Origin: CAZHMB01 sp964533515
GTDB lineage: Archaea; Nanobdellota; Nanobdellia; Pacearchaeales; GW2011-AR1
Reading direction: 5' to 3'
Length of the DNA: 45,062 bases
Assembly: GCA_964533515.1 (NCBI GenBank)
Contig: CAZHMB010000004.1
Location: 1-45,062, forward strand
Shown here: positions 1 to 7,774 of the stretch, piece after piece
Layout of the letters: the number at the start of each line of letters is the position of its first letter
Position numbering within the stretch: position 1 is the first letter of the stretch
Translations under genes and position numbers: made by a program
The notes under the pieces: model-generated
What the model saw: only the letters and a program-made list of their open reading frames with translations
The model's database searches: none
Told to the model about the DNA's origin: nothing

Positions 1-2804
1 GCATCCCACGCTTCGCATGTGAATTGCATAGTGTAATATTGATTTTCATCATATTCATCATCAACGCAGTTTTCGTATACTGTAAATAGAAAAGCAATGA
101 TAACTGCTATGACTGCAGCGGGTCCAGATAAGATTATTACTGCAGCAATTGAACCAACAACCGATCCTCCAAAAGTTGACATCCCTTCTATAAAGACTTT
201 TGTTCTTCCGGGGCTCCAGTCTTGATTTTTTGCAATAGCCTTTCCAAGCTGATAACCTGCGAGGGCCCCGATGGCGGACCAAACAGCAACGGCTATACCT
301 TGTTTTAAAGAAGTTACAAAATTAGAATTAAGAATTCCTGGACCTCCAGGGTTAACAATTGTCCCTGACTGGGCTGCCGGAGTTCCAACAACATTTTCTA
401 TAACTGCCCCTTGGGGCACAGGTAAATTTACCAATTCCTTCCCTAACGGAAGCGTCTGTTTCCCACTAATAGATAAAAGACCCTGACCGTCTAATCCAAT
501 TGAAGTGCTAACCCCATTGAGATTATATGTTAGTGAGTCTCCCAATCGTAGAACTATTCTTGCTTCACCACCAACAGCCATCATCCCATTTGCTAGTGAA
601 GTTCCCGAACTTACAATTGGTGAGAAGGCTTGCCCCGCACCGCCCAAGCCAGAAATCCGGCCAGCACCAGATAATAATCCAGCTCCTGAAGTTACAGTTT
701 GAGCAAGCTCCATTATGGCATCCAGGTTTTCTGTATTCCCCGTACCTGCAATACTTGCCCGAGTTCTTTGGGTTATAGTATCAATATCTGCCTGATCTTC
801 TTGGGCTATAGTATTTCCAGTCAAGCCCCTTACAATGTTTCCGGTTAAACTTGTCATACTTCCAGCAGGAATCAACCCAATGCCAGATAAACTTTCTAAA
901 TATTCTGAAGAAAGATTATATCCTTCTACGCTTGCATTTTTATCATCTCCTTCAGCATCAATGTGGCCTCTTGTGATTGTAAAGCCCCCATCATAACCTA
1001 ATTCGCCAACAACATTTATTTTTGTTCCACATGAACCTATGGCCTGACACCTTTGGTTCAACGCCCCAAGAAAATTAGGAAGATCAACTGTTTTTATCGT
1101 TGAAGTCATACCGTTATAATTACATTCCCAATTCGCCTTATCATTCCAGGGATTACAATCAACATCTTTATCAATTAATTCAGAACTTCCCGCGCTAGCC
1201 ACACAAAGAGTGGTTTTCAACCAACTTTCAGGATCTTCTATGTCCTCGTCTTCTAATTCACATTTCCTTTTCATTTTACTCACGCATGTGAAACTTCCCA
1301 TGCTACACAAGGCCGTACTTTCTCCTTCACTTCCACCATAGCCCATACTACTACTTGTATTAGTATTTCCGACTACAGACAAATCATTCCAAAACTGAAA
1401 ACCGGGGGTGTATTTTGGAATACACCATGGAATAACTTTATTACTATCTTCCCCAATTGTCCCAACAGCACCTTGTTCCGAATTCAATTTTTCAGAATCA
1501 AAACCCGTAAAATATTCTCCATCACTTTTTTTCAATTTTTCCTCCCCGTATGCTTCATCAATCATAACACATTGTTGATATTTATCACATTCTGCTTTGA
1601 CAAGAGTATAACTTGTCTTGTCATTTGCTTGCAAGCAACTTTTCCAATTATTTACAAAACATTTTGCTTGTGTAAAACCAGAACTATTGTCTGATTGCTG
1701 AAAGCAAACTTCTTGATTGAAATCTGCACAACCTTCAATTGTTGTTTTTCCGTCGAGGCAAGTTGCTACTGAACTTCTCGCTCCAACCGGAGCTTGCCCA
1801 AAGATTTCGAGATTGTAATCATTAATACACCAATTTTCCCCGTGATCTTTACTCCCCCACCGAGTTTCACAACTTAAATCTCTACAAACATTATCTCCAA
1901 AAGTCGGCCGAATATCCATATTTGAATCATACTCTTGGCAAAAACTTCCCAAAAGGTAATCACAATTTCCGCAATCTTTACTTGCTGGAGAACATATACT
2001 TAAACTATTAGGAGAAATTATCTTATTCCAGTATTGGCTGTCATTTTGTTTTGAAGCATCGTATATATTAGCGATATTATCACAGGTATCCAAAAAGTAA
2101 ACTTGGTCTCTTCCTTCGACACATGTTGTTGTTTGTCCGGGAAGGCAGATAGTATTTAGATCGGTAGCAGTACACAAATAATCTTGATTGAAAACCCCCC
2201 CAAGAGATGAACATGATTCTTTAGTTGCAAAAGTACAATCTTTTTTTGGATAATAATCAATAGAGTCCAAAGTACATGCTCCTTTCTTTTGTAAATCACT
2301 ATAAGCATGGCAAGTTCCAGCAGAATCGAGAGGTCTCCAGTCTTTTTCAAGTTCATAAAGGTTAGATAATTGTAGACATTCTCTCGAAGTTGATTCTTTA
2401 GCTTGGTTTCCGATTATGCAACAACCAACTTGACAATACGGGACATCGCAACTTGCACTATCAAACCATTCCCCGCCTGAATCCACACAACCAGATTTCG
2501 GAGAATTCAAACTACATAGCCCTTCATCTGGATTGAAACAACAACCTTTTTGGCATTCATCAACTTCCTCGCATGAAGTTGCAACTATTCCCCCTTCACA
2601 TAATCCAGAATCCGCAGCCAGCATCTGCTGGCACGTTGCCCCAGAAGTTGTTTCTGGACAACAGCCCGTCGGTAAAAACTGGCTTGCTTCAACTTCAGGA
2701 AGGGTCAAAGAAACCATGTATGTAAAAGCTACAACAGACATTATCATTAGACCAACTTCAAACAAACTAACATTCCTCCATTTTTTGCTCATTTTTTTAA
2801 TCAT
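1..2804 (-). CDS. Giant cysteine-rich membrane-anchored surface protein (3' end outside window)
   Basis: An uninterrupted minus-strand reading frame of 934 codons runs from an ATG at 2804 to the left edge, so the C-terminus is missing. After about 13 residues comes a hydrophobic segment (SLFEVGLMIMSVVAFTYM), then some 600 residues with more than 50 cysteines, many as CC, CxxC or Cx2-6C pairs (GCCPE, QVGCCI, DCGNCDY). A Gly/Ser/Thr-rich stretch with LTGN motifs follows, then two hydrophobic segments near the visible end (GIAVAVWSAIGALAGY and a second rich in I/A/V). This fits an exported, disulfide-rich surface protein anchored at both ends. The ATG directly abuts the stop of the upstream pilin-like gene (2805), so the two are co-transcribed. 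I do not recognise a named family. Short plus- and minus-strand ORFs inside it are shadows. Confidence 0.8.
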   Translation of the reverse strand, partial: MIKKMSKKWRNVSLFEVGLMIMSVVAFTYMVSLTLPEVEASQFLPTGCCPETTSGATCQQMLAADSGLCEGGIVATSCEEVDECQKGCCFNPDEGLCSLNSPKSGCVDSGGEWFDSASCDVPYCQVGCCIIGNQAKESTSRECLQLSNLYELEKDWRPLDSAGTCHAYSDLQKKGACTLDSIDYYPKKDCTFATKESCSSLGGVFNQDYLCTATDLNTICLPGQTTTCVEGRDQVYFLDTCDNIANIYDASKQNDSQYWNKIISPNSLSICSPASKDCGNCDYLLGSFCQEYDSNMDIRPTFGDNVCRDLSCETRWGSKDHGENWCINDYNLEIFGQAPVGARSSVATCLDGKTTIEGCADFNQEVCFQQSDNSSGFTQAKCFVNNWKSCLQANDKTSYTLVKAECDKYQQCVMIDEAYGEEKLKKSDGEYFTGFDSEKLNSEQGAVGTIGEDSNKVIPWCIPKYTPGFQFWNDLSVVGNTNTSSSMGYGGSEGESTALCSMGSFTCVSKMKRKCELEDEDIEDPESWLKTTLCVASAGSSELIDKDVDCNPWNDKANWECNYNGMTSTIKTVDLPNFLGALNQRCQAIGSCGTKINVVGELGYDGGFTITRGHIDAEGDDKNASVEGYNLSSEYLESLSGIGLIPAGSMTSLTGNIVRGLTGNTIAQEDQADIDTITQRTRASIAGTGNTENLDAIMELAQTVTSGAGLLSGAGRISGLGGAGQAFSPIVSSGTSLANGMMAVGGEARIVLRLGDSLTYNLNGVSTSIGLDGQGLLSISGKQTLPLGKELVNLPVPQGAVIENVVGTPAAQSGTIVNPGGPGILNSNFVTSLKQGIAVAVWSAIGALAGYQLGKAIAKNQDWSPGRTKVFIEGMSTFGGSVVGSIAAVIILSGPAAVIAVIIAFLFTVYENCVDDEYDENQYYTMQFTCEAWD

Positions 2805-3566
2805 TTAAATCCCCGCAGGCAATACACATGTTTTAACTGCAAACTTTAATTCTTCCTCAGTATCTAAATCTTTTATAGTATAGACTTTAGTCTGGTCACT
2901 TGCCCGGAACCTTTCAATTTTGACATCTGTATGAAGTGCCTGCCATTTCAATTTGTCAAATTCACATAAAGTAGATTCATAATTCACAATGGTTTGCGCA
3001 AGACTAATCAACTTGTAAAAAGAGCTTTTGATCTCAACATTAAATTCATCATAAACCTCAGTTGTCTCGCCTTTCGTTATAACAAAATTCCCATTGACTT
3101 TTGCTAGAACCTCTTCTTCCTTAAAACTAACTTCGACCTCAGGATTTTGAAAAGAGACCTTGTAGCCTCGAGATTCCAAATCTTTTTTGATGTCTGAGAA
3201 TTCATCTTCAATGAGGGGTTGCAAATAGTTTTCCAAATCAGTTTTTATCTTTCCCACAAACATCGGTTCTTGGGGCATACAGGGGGTATAAAATTCAGAG
3301 ACGGTACATAGGTAAGGGACCCTTTCACCATAATAAACAATAAAGTTGTCTTCTATGGGATTTATGTAACCATTATTCTCCAGGGCCGTGACAGTTATAG
3401 TTTCAAGCTCTCCATAAACCAAACTTTCGACCCTTTCTTTTGGATTTTCATCCCCAACAAATCTCTCAAAAGGATTTCCCACAAAAATAAAAACAATGAT
3501 CGCAGCAACAACTATCACGATCCCCACAACCACAAATAGGCTAATTTGTCCGGATTTACTTTCCAT
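2805..3566 (-). CDS. Pilin-like single-pass surface protein
   Basis: This 253-aa protein begins MESKSGQISLF followed directly by about 20 hydrophobic residues, the layout of archaeal prepilins: short charged leader, Gly at the cleavage site, Gln at +1, Ser at +3, then the hydrophobic assembly helix. The usual Glu at +5 is not present (Phe), so processing by a prepilin peptidase is likely but not certain. The remaining roughly 220 residues are polar, with four cysteines in the visible sequence (LCTV, PCMP, LCEF, TCVL), and look extracellular. It overlaps the upstream winged-helix gene by 11 nt and abuts the giant Cys-rich gene downstream, forming a three-gene operon. It probably is a minor pilin or a membrane-tethered subunit working with the Cys-rich protein (inference). 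Confidence 0.65.
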   Translation of the reverse strand: MESKSGQISLFVVVGIVIVVAAIIVFIFVGNPFERFVGDENPKERVESLVYGELETITVTALENNGYINPIEDNFIVYYGERVPYLCTVSEFYTPCMPQEPMFVGKIKTDLENYLQPLIEDEFSDIKKDLESRGYKVSFQNPEVEVSFKEEEVLAKVNGNFVITKGETTEVYDEFNVEIKSSFYKLISLAQTIVNYESTLCEFDKLKWQALHTDVKIERFRASDQTKVYTIKDLDTEEELKFAVKTCVLPAGI

Positions 3567-3771
3567 TGTTACCCCAATAATTTAATTTTGCTTTTCCAAT
3601 AGGCCTAACCCAGATTTTCCCTTCTCCTTTAAGTTCAGCAAGAGCGACAGCGACAGTATTCCTTGACATTTTACCCAGTTTAGAAATCTCCACAATGGTC
3701 AAACCCTCTTTATGATTTTTCAAAACTTCAGAAACAATATCTTTTTTTGACTCTTCTTTTCTTTTAAACAT
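3556..3771 (-). CDS. Small winged-helix DNA-binding protein
   Basis: A 71-aa basic protein. Residues 12-60 read as a winged helix: helix (KKDIVSEVLKNH), then GLTIVEISKLGKMSRNTVAVALAELKGEG with a clear helix-turn-helix (EISKLGKMSRNTVAVAL), and a wing-like end (KIWVRPIGKAKLNYW). It is the first gene of the operon with the pilin-like and giant Cys-rich proteins (11-nt overlap with the next gene), so it may regulate that operon. The upstream region 3772-3859 holds an imperfect dyad around GCGTTAATGC that could be its operator. No ligand-binding domain is present. Family assignment beyond wHTH is not possible by eye. Confidence 0.65.
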   Translation of the reverse strand: MFKRKEESKKDIVSEVLKNHKEGLTIVEISKLGKMSRNTVAVALAELKGEGKIWVRPIGKAKLNYWGNNGK

Positions 3772-3859
3772 TTTATCTCTTTCTTATGCGTTAATGCACA
3801 GCACTAAAAGTTAGCATAGATACTATCCCTTAAGACTAATTGTTAATGTTCAAAGAAGT

Positions 3860-4522
3860 TTATAAATCTTTTGTATATTTTTTCAAAAGCCAGAACAAAA
3901 TTAAATTTGTTACACCCACAGTTAGAAATATCATTAAAAACCAAAACAGTTCATAGGGAATTGTTGCAAATATTCCCAAAGGAATACAGCTTTCAAAGAC
4001 ACAATTCATATTTACATCAATAGGAGTTAACAATCTTCCAAATACAAACAATATAACCGCTTCAAGTAAACTAAGTTTCCAGGCGTTCTTCAATCTTTTA
4101 TGGTCTTTTTCTTTTTTTAATCTTCTCTTCCCGTTTTTTGCAATTAAATAAATACAGAATATAACAAGCGGAAGAAAATAAACATGCTGTAAACTTATAA
4201 ATCTTGAGGTATTAGCGAATCCTTCTACGAAAAAATAACTTGTTACACCCCAAAGAGGCCTTCTGGTTAGAAACTCATGAAAAAAATCAATATTCCAAAA
4301 TATCAGCGGAAGAAAAGAGATATTAAGTTGTCCGACAATCAAAAAGATATTCCTAAAAAAGATTCCCAGACCAGACAAAACCAGGGCGATATAACAAAAC
4401 CACAAGACCTGGTAAGTTCTTCCAACGGCAAGTGAATAAATAATCGCAATTAGGCCTGTGGCGAATAGAAACAGCCCAGCAATATCTAAAAATATTTCCT
4501 TCCAACCTCTTTCTTTTTCCAT
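3860..4522 (-). CDS. Polytopic membrane protein of unknown function
   Basis: A 220-aa protein with about six hydrophobic segments (near residues 10-30, 38-60, 65-85, 108-128, 150-168, 188-212) and Lys/Arg-rich loops, notably KNGKRRLKKEKDHKRLK between segments four and five, which should be cytoplasmic. Two cysteines (NCVFESC) lie in a loop before the last segment, probably outside. I do not recognise the family. It sits upstream of the winged-helix/pilin-like/Cys-rich operon on the same strand but is separated by about 90 nt, so it is probably its own transcript. It is divergent from the glycosyltransferase cluster. Confidence 0.6.
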   Translation of the reverse strand: MEKERGWKEIFLDIAGLFLFATGLIAIIYSLAVGRTYQVLWFCYIALVLSGLGIFFRNIFLIVGQLNISFLPLIFWNIDFFHEFLTRRPLWGVTSYFFVEGFANTSRFISLQHVYFLPLVIFCIYLIAKNGKRRLKKEKDHKRLKNAWKLSLLEAVILFVFGRLLTPIDVNMNCVFESCIPLGIFATIPYELFWFLMIFLTVGVTNLILFWLLKKYTKDL

Positions 4523-4595
4523 AAACTAAGAAACAAAACAGAATTTTTAATGTTTCCGGTTTTTCCCACTTTCTAGTAAAACACGAAATAGCAAG

Positions 4596-4605
4596 CTTTT
4601 TAAGG
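4596..4605 (+). promoter_or_regulatory. TATA-box promoter of the glycosyltransferase cluster
   Basis: The sequence CTTTTTAAGG is a good archaeal TATA box. Its centre is about 26 nt before the ATG at 4626, the usual distance to the transcription start, so the mRNA should begin at that ATG (leaderless) and continue into the glycosyltransferase genes. Confidence 0.5.
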
Positions 4606-4625
4606 CAAAATCAAGTATTTGAGAC

Positions 4626-4703
4626 ATGGCAAATGCCAAGAAAAACGAAGATGATGAAGACTCTTCAAGTTTAGAAGCGAAAATAAATCTATCAAATTGC
4701 TAA
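4626..4703 (+). CDS. 25-aa leader ORF or gene remnant before the glycosyltransferases
   Basis: ATG to TAA gives a 25-residue, highly charged peptide (starts MANAKKNEDDEDSSS, ends INLSNC). It lies exactly at the expected transcription start of the promoter at 4596 and ends 10 nt before the first glycosyltransferase ATG. It could be a leader peptide, or the N-terminal stub of a decayed gene whose promoter now serves the downstream cluster. No domain is recognisable. Confidence that it is translated is modest; the evidence is promoter spacing only. Confidence 0.35.
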   Translation: MANAKKNEDDEDSSSLEAKINLSNC

Positions 4704-4713
4704 TTAAAACAAA

Positions 4714-5988
4714 ATGTTAACAAAGATATTAAGTAAAATAAGATTTGAGCTAAAAAGCCTGGTCCATAGGCCATTGAAGGTGGGAATGATAACTACCCAA
4801 TACCCCGAAAAATCAGGGACAACGAAAGGGGTAGCGATACATGTGCACAACCTTTCAGAATGTCTTGCAAAGCTGGGCTGCGAAGTACACATTTTCACCG
4901 TTGGAAAAAAAGAAACTACATCTACAGAGTATCTCGGAGATGGAAAGAGAATAGTGCATAAGATTAACACAGACATAGGATTCCGCAACAAAGATTTTAT
5001 GGTTGAGAAAAGACTTTCCCGTATGATTTTTGATACAAAGATAATAAACGAAGTAATGAAAGAAAGTGCGAAGGAAAAGTTTGACATTATTCATTCTCAC
5101 ATAACCATGACAGGGGCATTAATGTCCAAATATTTTGCAAATACAAAATGGGTGCATACTTTTCATTCTCTAGAAAAAAACAGCCTTGAATTTATGTCAA
5201 AGGAAGAGAAAAAATATCAAAAGATCAGTCGTTGGATGGAAGACATCGCTAACTATGCGGATTCTTTAATCACTGTTTCAGAAAGATTGAAGGAGGAAGT
5301 ATCTGAGGAGTATTCTATACCGAAGGAAAAAATATTCGCTATAAACAACGGGGTTAACTTAGAATTATTCCAACCCACAGAAGAAATAAGAGAGAAAAAC
5401 ATTTTATATGTGGGAAGATTTAGTTCTGAAAAAGGGATAGATTTGCTTATAGATATAATCAAAGAGACATTAAAAGAAGACAATAAATTAAAGTTTACTA
5501 TTGTGGCCAGACCATATGAAAAAATGCCAAGTGCAATGGAAAAAACCCAGGGGGAACTAGAACAGCTGGCCGAAAAATATCCAGAGAATGTTTTCTGGAT
5601 AAAAGATATTTTAACTCCAGAGTCTCTGAAGAAATTATACAACCAATCAATAATTTACATTCAACCTTCGAGGTATGATTCTTTTCCCACAACAGTATTA
5701 GAAGCAATGGCTTGCGGCAATGCTGTTATCTGTTCTTCAAAAGGAGGGATGCCCGAGATGGTGGATAACGCCGGAAGCATTGTAGATCTTGACAAGAAAG
5801 CATTTTCTTCAGAAATTTTGAAATTGGTGAAAGATTATCGTCTTAGAGAGAGATATTCTCGTAGGGCCCTCAAGAGGGTAGAACTATTCAGTTGGGAAGA
5901 CATAGCCCAAAAAACGCTTCTTGTCTACAAAAAAATTATAGGAATATTAAAGAAAGGAGAAGATAAATATGGAATCACCCAAACCTAA
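4714..5988 (+). CDS. Glycosyltransferase family 4 (GT-B fold)
   Basis: A 424-aa retaining glycosyltransferase, predicted to transfer a sugar from a nucleotide-sugar to a lipid- or glycan-linked acceptor at the cytoplasmic membrane face. The N-terminal Rossmann half starts near residue 21 (LKVGMITTQYP, then GVAIHVHNLSECLAKLGCEVHIF). The C-terminal half has NNGVNLELF, ILYVGRFSSEKGIDLLI and the donor-binding motif RYDSFPTTVLEAMACGN. The first acidic residue of the usual E-x7-E pair is Asp here. The first 20 residues form a basic amphipathic extension. It is first of four overlapping glycosyltransferase genes; the next gene overlaps by 20 nt. Donor and acceptor cannot be read from sequence. Confidence 0.88.
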   Translation: MLTKILSKIRFELKSLVHRPLKVGMITTQYPEKSGTTKGVAIHVHNLSECLAKLGCEVHIFTVGKKETTSTEYLGDGKRIVHKINTDIGFRNKDFMVEKRLSRMIFDTKIINEVMKESAKEKFDIIHSHITMTGALMSKYFANTKWVHTFHSLEKNSLEFMSKEEKKYQKISRWMEDIANYADSLITVSERLKEEVSEEYSIPKEKIFAINNGVNLELFQPTEEIREKNILYVGRFSSEKGIDLLIDIIKETLKEDNKLKFTIVARPYEKMPSAMEKTQGELEQLAEKYPENVFWIKDILTPESLKKLYNQSIIYIQPSRYDSFPTTVLEAMACGNAVICSSKGGMPEMVDNAGSIVDLDKKAFSSEILKLVKDYRLRERYSRRALKRVELFSWEDIAQKTLLVYKKIIGILKKGEDKYGITQT

Positions 5989-6742
5989 AGTTTCTGTATT
6001 AATGCCTGTATGGAACGAGGAAGAACATATCGCAGAAGCTATAGAATCAATTATAAACCAAACCTTCAAGAACTGGGAATTAATTATCATAGACGACATC
6101 TCTGAGGACGATACTATTAATATCGCAAGGCAGTATTCAAAGAAGGACAAAAGAATAAGAGTTGTTAAATTAGAAAATAAAGGTTATCGCACAGGAGCTT
6201 TAAATGCAGGATTAAAAAATGCAAGGGGAAAGTATATTGCCTTTTTAGACGGGGACGACCTATATCTTCCAAAAAAACTAGAGTTACAAGTAGATTTCAT
6301 AGAAAAAAATTTTGATGTTGGTGTGGTGTATTCAGATATAGAGACTTTTGGGGAAATAGATAAGTTAATTATAGGGATAGATTTCAAGGAAAATCCCCTA
6401 GAGACGTTAAAAGAGTTATCAATAAAAGATAAAAAAGAATTGACTAAAAGGTCTATTGGAAAGCTCATGGACGAAAAAGAAGGGAAATATATCCCCGGTG
6501 CAACGGCAATGATTCGTAAGAGCATAATAGGAAAAAACAGATTTGATGAGAATCTTCAAACAATTCAGGATTATGATTTTTGGTTCCAATTAATTGGAAA
6601 AGGGGTTATTTTTAAAAGAGTTCCATTGAAATCCTACAAATATCGGGTTCACTCCGGACAGATATCAAAAAATAGAAAAAGAGGAGAGAAATCAGCGAGA
6701 TACATTATAAAAAAGCTAAGATCGGGAGCATATTTTAAATAA
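5969..6742 (+). CDS. Glycosyltransferase family 2 (GT-A fold)
   Basis: A 257-aa GT2 enzyme. The GT-A core begins at residue 7 (KVSVLMPVWNEEEHIAEAI), followed by the nucleotide-binding region (NWELIIIDDISEDDT), the NKGYRTGALNAGL segment and the metal-binding DxD-type motif FLDGDDLYLPKKLE near residue 93. The C-terminal part has the catalytic-region pattern DENLQTIQDYDFWFQLI. No membrane segments follow, so it is a soluble or peripheral enzyme. Translation is coupled with its neighbours: it overlaps the preceding GT4 gene by 20 nt and its stop abuts the next gene's ATG. Likely role: adding a sugar in synthesis of a surface glycan or N-glycan precursor. Confidence 0.88.
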   Translation: MESPKPKVSVLMPVWNEEEHIAEAIESIINQTFKNWELIIIDDISEDDTINIARQYSKKDKRIRVVKLENKGYRTGALNAGLKNARGKYIAFLDGDDLYLPKKLELQVDFIEKNFDVGVVYSDIETFGEIDKLIIGIDFKENPLETLKELSIKDKKELTKRSIGKLMDEKEGKYIPGATAMIRKSIIGKNRFDENLQTIQDYDFWFQLIGKGVIFKRVPLKSYKYRVHSGQISKNRKRGEKSARYIIKKLRSGAYFK

Positions 6743-7774
6743 ATGAGAATTCTTATTTGTTCAGATAGATTTCCCTCGCTGGGGGGGATTGCGAAACATA
6801 TGGGGGACATTGCAAAAGAACTGAAGAGCAGAGGACATTCCGTAACAATATTGACTAGGAAAGAAAAAGGCCCTAAAGTTATTGAAGGAATAAAAATAGA
6901 ACGGGTTGCTTGGAGCAATTTGAATAGTTACATGTGCAAAAATGGGAATAATTTTGATATGGTAATCGTGGGGTGGTATATTTATTTAAATTCTGCCCTA
7001 GATTTCTTTAATGAAGTAATTTATATTTTACCTTCCTCTAGAAAAAGAACCCTCGGTGTCTTAAAAAAGTATGGCACTGTTATCGAGAAAATAAGTGATA
7101 GAATCGCCTTGGAAAAAAGAGGTTTAGTTAGATGCAAAAAGATTATCTATCCAAGTAATAATATCCAAAAACAAATCTTGGAAGATTATAAAATAAAAAA
7201 GGGAAAAGTGATTCATCATGGGATAGATTTAAAACCGTTTGGAAAAGGTAATCAGTCTAAGAAAAATTATGCATTAACTGTAGCAAATTTTAGCCCCCAA
7301 AAAGGAATTGATAAACTTATACATGTAGCAAGGGCATCCCAAAATAAATTTATTGTTTTAGGCGATGGAGAAAAAAGGGGAGATTATGAAAAATTAATAA
7401 AAAAATATTCTCTCGGAAAAAGAATTTTTTTAGAGGGACAAAAAAAACCTCTTAAATATTATGCTCAATCAAAAATCTATGTACTTCCCTCAAGATACGA
7501 GGCCTTCGGCCTAGTTCTCCTTGAAGCAATGGCCTCCGGCCTTCCATGTATTGCCTTCAAGCCAGACGGAAAAAAGATAATCACCGCTTCAGATGAAATA
7601 ATAAAAGACAAAAAAACAGGTTTCTTAGTAAAAGATGAAAAAGAAATGGCAGAAAAAATTGATCTTCTTCTGTCTGACGAAAAACTAAGGAAAAAAATGG
7701 GAAAAGCTGCTAGAAAAGAAGCTGAAAAATATTCTATCAAAAAAGAAGTAGAGAAAATCTTGGATTACAAATGA
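6743..7774 (+). CDS. Glycosyltransferase family 4, paralogue 1 of a recombining pair
   Basis: A 343-aa GT4 enzyme. The N-terminal half has RILICSDRFPSLGGIAKHMG and the C-terminal half HHGIDLKPF, ALTVANFSPQKGIDKLI, LGDGEKRGDYE and the donor-binding motif YEAFGLVLLEAMASGLP with both glutamates. Residues about 252-331 are encoded by DNA identical over 241 bp to part of the next gene, while the rest of the two proteins differs widely. It starts right after the GT2 stop and overlaps the next gene by 4 nt (ATGA). Sugar specificity cannot be assigned. Like its neighbours it should act on the cytoplasmic side in glycan assembly. Confidence 0.88.
   Translation: MRILICSDRFPSLGGIAKHMGDIAKELKSRGHSVTILTRKEKGPKVIEGIKIERVAWSNLNSYMCKNGNNFDMVIVGWYIYLNSALDFFNEVIYILPSSRKRTLGVLKKYGTVIEKISDRIALEKRGLVRCKKIIYPSNNIQKQILEDYKIKKGKVIHHGIDLKPFGKGNQSKKNYALTVANFSPQKGIDKLIHVARASQNKFIVLGDGEKRGDYEKLIKKYSLGKRIFLEGQKKPLKYYAQSKIYVLPSRYEAFGLVLLEAMASGLPCIAFKPDGKKIITASDEIIKDKKTGFLVKDEKEMAEKIDLLLSDEKLRKKMGKAARKEAEKYSIKKEVEKILDYK
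7495..7735 (+). repeat. 241-bp perfect direct repeat, copy 1
   Basis: Every base from 7495 to 7735 matches 8598-8838 (offset 1103). It covers the donor-binding motif and C-terminal helices of the GT4 gene at 6743. Flanking sequence diverges sharply on both sides, as expected after gene conversion or recent partial duplication. Confidence 0.97.

Noticed and set aside
61..2808. Several short ORFs on both strands (for example 271-486, 505-702, 2533-2808)
   Set aside because: They lie inside the continuous 934-codon minus frame of the giant Cys-rich protein and have no protein-like features.
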